DNA of 64,000 nucleotides. Source: DATEDA01 sp963744255 (GTDB lineage Bacteria; Pseudomonadota; Gammaproteobacteria; Burkholderiales; SG8-39). Below are positions 37,520 to 45,472 of this stretch, piece after piece. The stretch spans positions 43,069 to 107,068 of the forward strand of contig CAVUSZ010000005.1 of NCBI GenBank assembly GCA_963744255.1, in the 5' to 3' direction. Numbering within the stretch: the stretch's first letter is position 1; every line of letters starts with the position of its first letter. A program made the translations under genes and the position numbers. The notes beneath the pieces were generated by a model, which was not told where the DNA came from, made no database searches, and saw only the letters and a list, made by a program, of their open reading frames with translations.

Positions 37520-38413
37520 TCAAGCGGCCCTTGACGAAGGGGGCTCCTCGCGCGCCCGGAACTCCGGGATGTCGGGCCGCGAGCCCCACATGCAGAACGA
37601 CGCGGGCGTGAACGGGAACTGCCGCGGGCGCCAGGTCGCCTCCTCCTCGGGCTTGATGAGGCGCACGCCGGTCGAGTACTCGTACACCATCGCGTCCGGA
37701 CCCTCGAAGTACAGGAACACCGCGCCGGAGGTCGGGTGGCGGCCCGGTCCGAACACGATCCGCACGCCCTGCTCGCGCAGGAAGTAGTAAGACCGCATCA
37801 CGTCGTCCACCCCCTCGACCTGGTGGTTCACGTGCTGCACGCCGGCGTGCGCCGACGGAAAGAGCGCGATCCTGTGATGCACCTCGTCGATGCGGAGCAA
37901 GGGCGCCGCCCCGATGCGGTCCGATACCCGTGCGTTGCAGACGCCAGTCCAGAACGCCTCGTCGCGGGCCGCGTCGATGGTGCGGAGTCCGATGTGCGAG
38001 AAGCTCCACACGCCGCAGTCCCGCGACGGGAAGAAGCGCTTGCCGCTGTGGTGCGGTCGCACGACGAGATCGTGGGTATTGCCGCTCGGGTCGACGAAGC
38101 TGAGGAAGTCTTCCACGTGGCGGGCGTCGCACTCGGCTCGCCGGCCGCGTCGCACCGCGATCCTGCGCGATTCCAGGTCGGCGCCGGCAGCGTCGAGCGC
38201 CGCGCTGTCGGCCACCTCCCAGCCGACGGTGTGGTCGGCGGGGTCGCCTTTCACGTACACCAGTGTGTGGTCGCGGTCGTCGCCGCGGAGGTAAATCGCC
38301 CCGCCCTCGCGCCTGACCAGCTCGAGGCCGAGGATCCGCTGCGCGTACTCGGCAGCGGCAGTCGGGTCGCGCGTCCCGAGGCGCACGTAGCGCAGATCCT
38401 TCAGCCGGATCAT
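37520..38413 (-). CDS. Type I extradiol ring-cleavage dioxygenase (VOC family)
   Basis: A 297-residue two-module VOC enzyme of the catechol/biphenyl-diol 2,3-dioxygenase type. Likely Fe(II) ligands are H140 (FSHIGLRT), H197 (VNHQVEGVDD) and E245 (VYEYSTG). Both modules start with the usual beta strand (LRYVRLGTRDP and FSHIGLR). The start ATG MIRLKDLRY is chosen over a longer frame that runs back through an intergenic repeat. It is the first gene of the sulfatase-Rieske-PdxA operon and would cleave the catechol produced by the downstream enzymes. Confidence 0.85.
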   Translation of the reverse strand: MIRLKDLRYVRLGTRDPTAAAEYAQRILGLELVRREGGAIYLRGDDRDHTLVYVKGDPADHTVGWEVADSAALDAAGADLESRRIAVRRGRRAECDARHVEDFLSFVDPSGNTHDLVVRPHHSGKRFFPSRDCGVWSFSHIGLRTIDAARDEAFWTGVCNARVSDRIGAAPLLRIDEVHHRIALFPSAHAGVQHVNHQVEGVDDVMRSYYFLREQGVRIVFGPGRHPTSGAVFLYFEGPDAMVYEYSTGVRLIKPEEEATWRPRQFPFTPASFCMWGSRPDIPEFRAREEPPSSRAA

Positions 38414-38485
38414 GGCACTCCTCCGCCGGCGATCATAAACCACCCGGGCCTCGCCATCCTTGCCGACCACGTGCCGCAAGACATC

Positions 38486-38548
38486 GTCATCCGGGCGGAG
38501 GCCGGGATCCACTTCAGCTCCCTGGACCCCGGCTTTCGCCGGGGTGAC
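38486..38548. repeat. Dispersed palindromic intergenic repeat, copy 1
   Basis: Roughly 26-bp imperfect inverted arms (left GTCATCCGGGCGGAGGCCGG, right the complement ending GCCGGGGTGAC) flank a short centre. The same design occurs at 43963. It lies between the divergent extradiol and 3-hydroxyanthranilate dioxygenase genes. Such elements (translated PAKAGVQ-like) are scattered in many proteobacterial genomes. Confidence 0.75.
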
Positions 38549-38556
38549 AATAAGCG

Positions 38557-39129
38557 ATGCGCGCACCCAGCCTGCCCCCGCGCTACACGCCGCCCTTCAA
38601 CTTCCGGCGCTGGATCGACGAGCACGCGCACCTGCTGCAGCCCCCGGTCGGCAATCAGCAGGTGTGGAAGGACACCGACTTCATCGTCACCGTCGTGGGC
38701 GCGCCGAACGAGCGCACCGATTTCCACGACGATCCGTTCGAGGAGTTCTTCTGGCAGTTCAAGGGCAACGCGCACCTGCTGCTGTGGGACACCGGGCGCT
38801 ACTCGCGCCTCGACCTCGCGGAAGGCGACATCTTCCTGCTGCCGCCGCACCTGCGGCACTCGCCGCAGCGCCCCGAGCCGGGGAGCCGGTGCCTCGTCAT
38901 CGAGCGCGCGCGGCCGCAAGGGACGCTCGACGGCTTCGAGTGGTACTGCGCGCGCTGCGGCGGCCTCGTGCACCGCATCGACGTCCAGCTCGCGAGCATC
39001 GTCGAGGATCTGCCGAAGGCGTACGAGCGGTTCTACGACTCGCCCGACGATGCCCGCCGCTGCAAGCAGTGCCACATGGTCCATCCCGGGCGCGACGCTA
39101 CGGCCTGGCTCCGTTCGGTCGCGGCCTGA
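38557..39129 (+). CDS. nbaC: 3-hydroxyanthranilate 3,4-dioxygenase
   Basis: A 190-residue cupin that cleaves 3-hydroxyanthranilate in tryptophan/2-nitrobenzoate-type pathways. Iron ligands H57 (DFHDD), E63 (FEEFFWQ) and H101 (LRHSPQ) and the substrate residues R53, R105 and E116 keep the spacing of characterised bacterial enzymes. The C-terminal rubredoxin-like Fe site has both CxxC motifs (C131/C134 and C169/C172). No kynureninase or aminocarboxymuconate decarboxylase genes are nearby; the Liv transporter follows 120 bases later. The first residues MRAPSLPPRY may be a little long. Confidence 0.92.
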   Translation: MRAPSLPPRYTPPFNFRRWIDEHAHLLQPPVGNQQVWKDTDFIVTVVGAPNERTDFHDDPFEEFFWQFKGNAHLLLWDTGRYSRLDLAEGDIFLLPPHLRHSPQRPEPGSRCLVIERARPQGTLDGFEWYCARCGGLVHRIDVQLASIVEDLPKAYERFYDSPDDARRCKQCHMVHPGRDATAWLRSVAA

Positions 39130-39142
39130 GCCGCGCGATTCC

Positions 39143-39172
39143 TGGACACTCCCGAGCACCGCTTGGTAGACT
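39143..39172 (+). promoter_or_regulatory. Possible promoter of the liv operon
   Basis: TGGACA and TAGACT are separated by 18 bases in the gap between nbaC and livK, about 80 bases before the livK start. It is a reasonable but unverified sigma-70 match; livK could also be read through from nbaC. Confidence 0.3.
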
Positions 39173-39249
39173 GCCCCCGGCCCGCTTCCGGGCCCACCGG
39201 CGGCGCCCGGCGTAGGCGCGGCCGTGGCCAAGCATCCGAGGAGGTAGTC

Positions 39250-40434
39250 GTGCGCATTTCGTTCCGCGCCCTGTCGCTGGGGCTCATCACGGCGCTAGTC
39301 GCGGCGGCTCCCGCCGTCGCCCAGCAGAAGCTCAAGATCGGCTTCATCACCACCCTGTCCGGCCCGCAAGGCGTCATCGGCGAGCACATGCGGCAGTCCG
39401 TCGAGCTGGCGCTCGATCACCTCGGCCGCAAGGTCGGCGGCCTCGACACCGAGGTCATTTACGGCGACGACCAGGTCAAGCCCGACGTCGGCAAGCAGCT
39501 CGCCGACGAGATGCTGAAGAAGCACCAGGTGCACTTCGTGAGCGGCATCATCTGGTCGAACGTGATGCTGGCGGTGGCGCCGACGGTCACCGAGGCCGGC
39601 ACCTTCATGATCGGCACCAATGCCGGACCGCACGACCTCGCCGGCAAGGGTTGCAGCGAGCTCTTCTTCACCACGTCGTGGCAGAACGATCAGACGCCGG
39701 AAGCGATGGGCAAGCACATGACCGACAAGGGCATCACCGACGTGTACGTCATGGCGCCCAACTACGCGGCCGGCAAGGACATGATCACCGGCTTCAAGCG
39801 CTACTTCAAGGGCAAGATCGTCGACGAGGTCTACACCAAGCTCGGACAGACCGACTACCAGGCCGAGTTGAGCCAGCTGCGCGCGAAGAACCCGAAGGCG
39901 GTGTTCGTCTTCTACCCGGGCGGCATGGGGATCCAGTTCCTCAAGCAGTACTCCGAAGCCGGCATGCGCGGGCAGTTCCCGCTGTACTCGGTGTACACGG
40001 TGGACGAAATCTCGATTCCGGCGGTGAAGCACGCCGCGCTTGGCCAGTACGAGACCCGGTACTGGAGCCCCGACCTCAAGAACCCCGCCAACGAGAAGTT
40101 CGTGGCCGACTTCAAGAAGAAGTACGGCAAGCTGCCGGTGTTCTACGGCGCGCAGAGCTACGACGGCATCATGCTGATCGATTCCGCGGTGCGCGCGGTG
40201 AAGGGCAACCTCGCCGACAAGAAGGGCATGATCGCGGCGATGCGCAAGGCGAACTACAACTCGACGCGCGGAAAGTACGCGTACAACGTCAACCATTTCC
40301 CGATTCAGAACTTCTACCTGCTGAAGGCGGTTGCCGGCGCCGCCGCCGGCGCCGATCCGGTGCTGGAGATCCAGGAAACGGTGTTCGCGAACCACAAGGA
40401 TGCCTATTCCAAGGACTGCCCGATGAAGTGGTAG
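39250..40434 (+). CDS. livK: ABC transporter substrate-binding protein of the liv operon
   Basis: A 394-residue periplasmic binding protein starting with GTG after GAGGAGG. Signal peptide LGLITALVAAAPAVAQ; mature start KLKIGFITTLSGPQGVIGEH is typical of branched-chain-type receptors specific for aromatic acids and similar ligands. It is directly followed by its permease and ATPase genes, with an intrinsic terminator in between that probably sets a high receptor-to-permease ratio. With NbaC upstream, an amino- or hydroxy-aromatic acid is a likely ligand, but leucine-type ligands cannot be excluded. Confidence 0.9.
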   Translation: MRISFRALSLGLITALVAAAPAVAQQKLKIGFITTLSGPQGVIGEHMRQSVELALDHLGRKVGGLDTEVIYGDDQVKPDVGKQLADEMLKKHQVHFVSGIIWSNVMLAVAPTVTEAGTFMIGTNAGPHDLAGKGCSELFFTTSWQNDQTPEAMGKHMTDKGITDVYVMAPNYAAGKDMITGFKRYFKGKIVDEVYTKLGQTDYQAELSQLRAKNPKAVFVFYPGGMGIQFLKQYSEAGMRGQFPLYSVYTVDEISIPAVKHAALGQYETRYWSPDLKNPANEKFVADFKKKYGKLPVFYGAQSYDGIMLIDSAVRAVKGNLADKKGMIAAMRKANYNSTRGKYAYNVNHFPIQNFYLLKAVAGAAAGADPVLEIQETVFANHKDAYSKDCPMKW

Positions 40435-40454
40435 CCGCAGGCAGCGGAGGCGGC

Positions 40455-40484
40455 AAGGGGCGCGAATCCACCGCGCCCTTTTTT
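40455..40484 (+). terminator. Intrinsic terminator between livK and livH
   Basis: A GC stem with arms GGGGCGCG and CGCGCCCT closes on a 7-base loop and is followed by six T's. It sits 21 bases after livK and 12 bases before livH, so it should attenuate read-through and give more binding protein than membrane components. Confidence 0.85.
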
Positions 40485-40495
40485 GTGCCCAGGCG

Positions 40496-41416
40496 ATGAA
40501 TCCGATCCTCATTCTCGAGCAGACGCTGAACGGGCTGCAGCTCGGGGTCATGCTGTTCCTGATGGCCGCGGGGCTGACGCTCGTGTTCGGCATCATGAAC
40601 CTCGTCAACCTCGCCCACGGTTCGCTCTACATGGTGGGCGCCTACCTCTGGGTCGCGTTCACCAACCTCACCGGTTCCTACCTCGCCGGGGTCGCGCTCG
40701 CGCTCGCGGGAACGCTCGTCGTCGGGGTCGTGGTCGAGTTCCTCGCGTTGCGCAAGCTCTACGAGCGTGACCACATGGACCAGGTGCTCGCGACCTTCGG
40801 CCTCATCCTGTTCTTCAACGAGCTGGTCGCGATCCTGTTCGGCCGCTCCGCGCTCTACACCAGCGTGCCGCCCTGGCTGTCGGGTCACGTCGAACTGTTC
40901 GCCGGCCTGCGCTATCCGCTGTATCGCTTCGTCATCATCCTGGTCGGCCTCGCGGTCGCGGGTCTGCTCTGGTACGTCGTCGCCCGCACGCGCCTCGGCA
41001 TGCTGATCCGCGCCGGCGCCTCGAACCGCACGATGGTGGCGGCGCTGGGCATCAACATCCGCCTCCTCTACACCATCGTGTTCGGGTTCGGCGCCGCCCT
41101 GGCGGGCCTCGCCGGGCTGATGGCCGGCCCGATCTACACCGTGCAGCCCGGCATGGGCGAGGATGTGCTGATCCAGGTGTTCGTGGTGATCGTCATCGGC
41201 GGCATCGGCTCGATCCGCGGCGCGGTGGCGGGCGCCCTGATCGTCGGCATGGTGGATACGCTCGGCCGCGCGTTCCTGAAGCCGACGCTCGCGACCGTCG
41301 TGTCGCCCACCGCCGCGGACGCGGCCGGACCGGCGATCGCGTCCATGCTGATCTACCTCCTGATGGCGATCGTCCTCGCCCTCCGGCCGGCGGGGCTGTT
41401 CCCCGCGCGCGCATAG
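40496..41416 (+). CDS. livH: ABC transporter permease LivH
   Basis: A 306-residue inner-membrane permease with eight or so hydrophobic segments. Motifs MAAGLTLVFGIMNLVNLAHGS and the EAA-like loop AALGINIRLLYTIVFGFGAALAGLAG mark LivH. It heterodimerises with LivM and couples to LivG and LivF. It ends 4 bases before livM. Confidence 0.95.
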   Translation: MNPILILEQTLNGLQLGVMLFLMAAGLTLVFGIMNLVNLAHGSLYMVGAYLWVAFTNLTGSYLAGVALALAGTLVVGVVVEFLALRKLYERDHMDQVLATFGLILFFNELVAILFGRSALYTSVPPWLSGHVELFAGLRYPLYRFVIILVGLAVAGLLWYVVARTRLGMLIRAGASNRTMVAALGINIRLLYTIVFGFGAALAGLAGLMAGPIYTVQPGMGEDVLIQVFVVIVIGGIGSIRGAVAGALIVGMVDTLGRAFLKPTLATVVSPTAADAAGPAIASMLIYLLMAIVLALRPAGLFPARA

Positions 41417-41420
41417 TCCG

Positions 41421-42365
41421 ATGCCGAACCGCGCACGGCTTCTCGCGACCGCCACGGTGCTGGTCGCGCTCGCCGCGGTGCCGCCGCTCGCCGCGGCGCT
41501 CGGCCAGCCCTTCTATCTCGATCTCGTCCGGCGCATCATGATCTTCGCGATCGCCGCGCTCAGCCTCAACCTGATCCTCGGCTACGGCGGCATGGTGTCG
41601 TTCGGCCACGCCGCCTACCTCGGCGTCGGCGCGTACGCCGTAGGCATCCTCGCCCATCACGGCATCGACAACGGCTTCCTGCAGTTCGCGGTCGCGATCG
41701 CCGCGTCGGCCGCGGTTGCGCTCGTCATCGGCGCGGTGTCGATCCGCACGAGCGGCGTGTACTTCATCATGATCACGCTCGCGTTCACCCAGATGCTCTT
41801 CTACCTCGGCATCTCGCTCGAGGAGTACGGCGGCGACGACGGCATGCGGCTCCCGATGCGCAGCCAGTTCGCCGGGCTGATCGACCTGCGCAACTCGACC
41901 GCGTTCTACTACTTCGTGCTCGCGGTGCTGGCGGGCTTCCTCTACCTCGTGCACCGGCTGGTGAACTCGCGCTTCGGGATGGTCATCCGTGCGACCAAGT
42001 CGAACGAGGCGCGGACGCGCGCCATCGGCTTCTCGCCCTACCCGTACAAGCTCGCCGCGTTCGTCATCGCCGGCGCGATGTGCGGGGTCGCGGGGGCGCT
42101 ACTCGTCAATCAGACGGCGTATCTCACGCCCGAGTTCATGAACTGGACGCGCTCGGGCGAGATCATGTTCATGGTGATCCTCGGCGGCATCGCCACGCTC
42201 ATCGGGCCGGTGCTCGGGGCGGCCGCGCTGCTGCTGCTCGAAGACCTGCTCGCGGCGTGGACCACTCACTGGCAGATCATCCTCGGTCCCATCCTCGTGC
42301 TCGTGGTGCTGTTCACCCGGCGGGGCCTCGCCGGGCTGCTCCCGGGAGGCGGCCGGGATGAATGA
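41421..42365 (+). CDS. livM: ABC transporter permease LivM
   Basis: A 314-residue permease with the LivM motifs SLNLILGYGGMVSFGHAAYLGVG and RAIGFSPYPYKLAAFVIAGAM. It is shorter than E. coli LivM, which has an N-terminal extension, but normal for the wider family. Its last eight bases overlap the livG start. Confidence 0.95.
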   Translation: MPNRARLLATATVLVALAAVPPLAAALGQPFYLDLVRRIMIFAIAALSLNLILGYGGMVSFGHAAYLGVGAYAVGILAHHGIDNGFLQFAVAIAASAAVALVIGAVSIRTSGVYFIMITLAFTQMLFYLGISLEEYGGDDGMRLPMRSQFAGLIDLRNSTAFYYFVLAVLAGFLYLVHRLVNSRFGMVIRATKSNEARTRAIGFSPYPYKLAAFVIAGAMCGVAGALLVNQTAYLTPEFMNWTRSGEIMFMVILGGIATLIGPVLGAAALLLLEDLLAAWTTHWQIILGPILVLVVLFTRRGLAGLLPGGGRDE

Positions 42366-43113
42366 CGCGCTGCTCCAAGTCGCCCGGCTGTGCAAGTCGT
42401 TCGGCGCGCTGCGCGCGACCGATCAGGTCAGCCTCGAGGTGCGCCAGGGCGAGACGCACGCGATCATCGGGCCGAACGGCGCCGGCAAGACGACCCTCAT
42501 CGGCCAGCTCGCCGGCAACCTGCGGCCCGATGCGGGCACGATCCGCTTCGCCGCCGAGGACATCACCGCCCTCGCGGCACCGGCCCGTTCGCGCCGCGGC
42601 CTCGCGCGCTCGTTCCAGATCACGAGCGTCTACCGCGACTTCACTGCGCTCGAGAACGTCACGCTCGCCGTCCAGGCCCATGCCGGGTCGAGCTTCCGCT
42701 TCTGGCGGCCGGCGCGGAGCGACGAGTCGCTCCGCGCCCCCGCGCGCGCGATCCTCGCCGAGGTGGGCCTCGGCGAGCGCGCCGGCGTGCTCGCGGCCAA
42801 CCTCGCCCACGGCGAGCAGCGCCAGCTCGAGATCTCGATGGTGCTCGCGACGAAGCCGCGGCTGATGCTGCTCGACGAGCCGATGGCGGGAATGGGCACC
42901 GACGAGTCGCAGCGCATGGTCCGCTTGCTCGCCGGGCTGAAGGGCCGGCAGACGATGATCCTGGTCGAGCACGACATGGACGCCGTGTTCGCGCTCGCCG
43001 ACCGCATCTCGGTGCTCGTCTACGGCCGCATCATCGCGAGCGGCACGCCGGAAGAGATCCGCGCGAATCGCGAGGTGAGGAGCGCCTACCTCGGCGAGGA
43101 AGCGGAGGCCTGA
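42358..43113 (+). CDS. livG: ABC transporter ATP-binding protein LivG
   Basis: A 251-residue ATPase. Walker A is GPNGAGKTT, the signature loop reads LAHGEQRQLE and Walker B is LMLLDEPMAGM followed by the switch histidine in LVEHDMD. It energises LivHM together with LivF. The ATG overlaps the livM stop. Confidence 0.95.
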   Translation: MNDALLQVARLCKSFGALRATDQVSLEVRQGETHAIIGPNGAGKTTLIGQLAGNLRPDAGTIRFAAEDITALAAPARSRRGLARSFQITSVYRDFTALENVTLAVQAHAGSSFRFWRPARSDESLRAPARAILAEVGLGERAGVLAANLAHGEQRQLEISMVLATKPRLMLLDEPMAGMGTDESQRMVRLLAGLKGRQTMILVEHDMDAVFALADRISVLVYGRIIASGTPEEIRANREVRSAYLGEEAEA

Positions 43114-43257
43114 TGCGGCGACGCAGACGGCTGGGGCATCGCGCGACGCCAGGTGCATGTTTTTCGAGCGCGCACGTCCTTTCGACGCCAAATCGCGTGT
43201 GCGCCCCGCGCAAACGACGCGCGGTCGCTCGCGCCGGTATTGTTCGTTAGGCCGCTA

Positions 43258-43959
43258 ATGCTCGCCGTCGACGCGATCGAGACCAGCTACGGCGCGAGTC
43301 AGGTGCTGTTCGGCGTCAGCTTCGGCGTGCGCGCCGGCGAGGTCGCGACCCTGCTCGGCCGCAACGGGATGGGCAAGACGACCACCGTGCGCTCGATCAT
43401 GGGGATCGTGCCGCCGCGAGCCGGCGCAGTCACGTTCGACGGCAAGCCCTTGCGCGGCCTGCCGTCGTTCCGCGTCGCCCAGGCGGGGATCGGGCTCGTG
43501 CCGGAAGGGCGGCAGATCTTCCCCAACCTGACCGTCCGCGAGAACCTGGTTGCGACCGCCGCGAACCGCGGCGCGCGTCAGGATCCGTGGACGCTGGAGA
43601 AGGTGTTCACGCTGTTTCCCCAGCTCGCCGAGCGGCAGCCGAACATGGGCAACCAGCTCTCGGGGGGCGAGCAGCAGATGCTCGCGATCGCGCGGGCGCT
43701 GATGACCAACCCGAAGCTGCTCATTCTCGACGAGGCGACCGAAGGCCTCGCGCCGCTGATCCGCCTGGAGATCTACCGCTCGGTCGAGCGTCTAAAGGCA
43801 TCGGGACTATCGATCCTGATCATCGACAAGGACGTGCGCGCGCTGACGCGGATCGCCGACACGCACTACGTCCTGGAGAAGGGGCGCGTCGTCTGGAGCG
43901 GCTCGTCCGCCCGCCTCGCCGCCGCGACGGACGTCCAGCACCGTTACCTCGGCGTTTGA
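43258..43959 (+). CDS. livF: ABC transporter ATP-binding protein LivF
   Basis: A 233-residue ATPase with Walker A GRNGMGKTT, signature LSGGEQQMLA and Walker B LLILDEATEGL. The usual switch histidine position reads IIDKDVRAL, Lys-Asp instead of the common Glu/Gln-His/Asn, a small departure. The start is the ATG of MLAVDAIETSYG. The 144 bases between livG and livF are unusually long for this operon and hold no gene I can support. Confidence 0.93.
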   Translation: MLAVDAIETSYGASQVLFGVSFGVRAGEVATLLGRNGMGKTTTVRSIMGIVPPRAGAVTFDGKPLRGLPSFRVAQAGIGLVPEGRQIFPNLTVRENLVATAANRGARQDPWTLEKVFTLFPQLAERQPNMGNQLSGGEQQMLAIARALMTNPKLLILDEATEGLAPLIRLEIYRSVERLKASGLSILIIDKDVRALTRIADTHYVLEKGRVVWSGSSARLAAATDVQHRYLGV

Positions 43960-43962
43960 TTC

Positions 43963-44027
43963 GTCATTCCGGCGAACGCGGGAATCCAGCCTGCGCCGCC
44001 CTGGACACCGGCGTGCACCGGGGTGAC
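43963..44027. repeat. Dispersed palindromic intergenic repeat, copy 2
   Basis: Left arm GTCATTCCGGCGAACGCGGG with AATCCAG, right arm CTGGACACCGGCGTGCACCG ending GGTGAC, closely matching the copy at 38486. It fills the gap between the convergent livF and GS-like genes, where its hairpin may also end transcription from both sides. Confidence 0.8.
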
Positions 44028-44034
44028 GCGCTGG

Positions 44035-45472
44035 CTAGAAGAGATCGAAATACTCGCGCTGCTCCCACTCGCTCACGTCGAGGTTGAAGCGCGCGAGCTC
44101 CGCCTCCTTGATCCGGCAGAAGTAGTCGATGAACGCACTCCCCAGCCCCTCGCGCAGGCACGCGTCGGTGCGGAGCGCCGCCAGCGCCTCGTCGAGCGTG
44201 CGCGGCAGCGTCGGCGCATCCGACTCGTAAGGCGTGTCGGCCGACGGGCCGGGATCGAGCTTGCGCGCGATCCCGTCGAGGCCCGACCAGATCTGGGAGG
44301 CGAAATAGAGATACGGGTTCGCCGCGGGCTCGCCGATCCGGTTCTCGATGCGCGTCCCCGGATCGCCCGGCCCGCCGATCACGCGCAGCATCGCGCCGCG
44401 GTTGTCGCGGCCCCAGATCACGCGATCGGGAGCGAGCGAGTACGGGCGGTAGCGCTTGTAGCCGTTGATCGTCGGCGTAGCGAGCGCCGCCGCGGCGCAG
44501 GCGTGCACGAGCAGGCCCGCGAGAAAGTGACGCCCGGTCGCGGAGAGCGACGATCCGGCTTCCGCGGGCGCAAACGCATTCGCGCCGTCGGCGGCGTGCC
44601 GCAGCGACTGGTGCAGGTGCCAGCCGCTCGACATCACGCTGGGAATGCGCGGCCGGCACATGAACGTCGCGTGGTAGCCGTTGCGCCGGCAGATCTGCTT
44701 CACGGCGCTGCGGAAGAGCACCATCGCGTCGGCCGACCCGAGACCCGGGAGCGCGCCGAGCGTGAACTCGAACTGGCTCGGCCCGAACTCCACCTCGAGC
44801 GAGCGCAGCGGCAGGCCGAGGCGTCTCGAGGTCGCGCCGCAGGAGCTCGACCACCGGATCGATGAGGTCGTAGCGCTGCTCGGTGAGGTACTGGTAGCCG
44901 TGAGTCAGGAGGCTCACCTCCGGCGGCTCGCCCGGCTGGCCGGCGTCCGCCGGCTGCAGGCGCGGATCGACCAGCTTGAAGACGTGGAACTCGATCTCGA
45001 GCCCGGCGACGTACTCGAAGCCCGCCTCGTTGAGCCGCGCGAGAGCGCGCCGAAGCAGCGGCCGCGTCCCGAACGGCACCGGCTCGCCGCTCGCGAAGTA
45101 CGGATCGCAGAGCAGCCAGCCCGTCTTCGGCGCCCACGGCAGCACGCGGAAGGTGGCCGGGTCAGCGATCATCAGCGCGTCCGCGCCGCCCTCCATCGCG
45201 TCCAGCCCGAAGCCCCCGCCGCGGGTGAACACCGGGAACACCGTGCGATGCGACGTGTCCTTCGCGAAGAGCGTCGTGGTGAAGGTGACGCCATCCGCGA
45301 GCGCCCTCGGGAGCTCGGCCGCGGTGATCGTCTTGCCGCGCAGGATCCCGTGCTGGTCGGGAAACGAGAAGCGCACGACCTCGACCCCGCGGGCGTCGAG
45401 CTCCGCGACGAGCGCGCGCGCCGCCGCGCGCTGCGTATCGGTCCAGAGACCGTAGCGGTCGACGAAGCCCAT
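44035..45472 (-). pseudogene. Glutamine synthetase-family ligase, one frameshift
   Basis: The N-terminal half (beta-grasp FSFPDQHGILRGKTI, then GLEIEFHVFK with metal-binding glutamates) and the C-terminal half (SGWHLHQSL, RGAMLRV, ENRIGEPAANPYLYFAS) are a complete glutamine-synthetase fold of about 479 residues. One base must be corrected near 44825 to join RRDLE with LGLPLRSLEVEFGPSQFEFT. The start ATG overlaps the stop of the Rieske gene (ATGA). Gamma-glutamyl-amine ligases of this family include gamma-glutamylanilide synthase of aniline degradation, which also works with a Rieske oxygenase; polyamine gamma-glutamylation is the main alternative. Confidence 0.82.

Noticed and set aside
43250..43257. 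GTTAGGC before livF, identical to the attI core
   Set aside because: No palindrome or accessory repeats surround it; a seven-base match is expected by chance.
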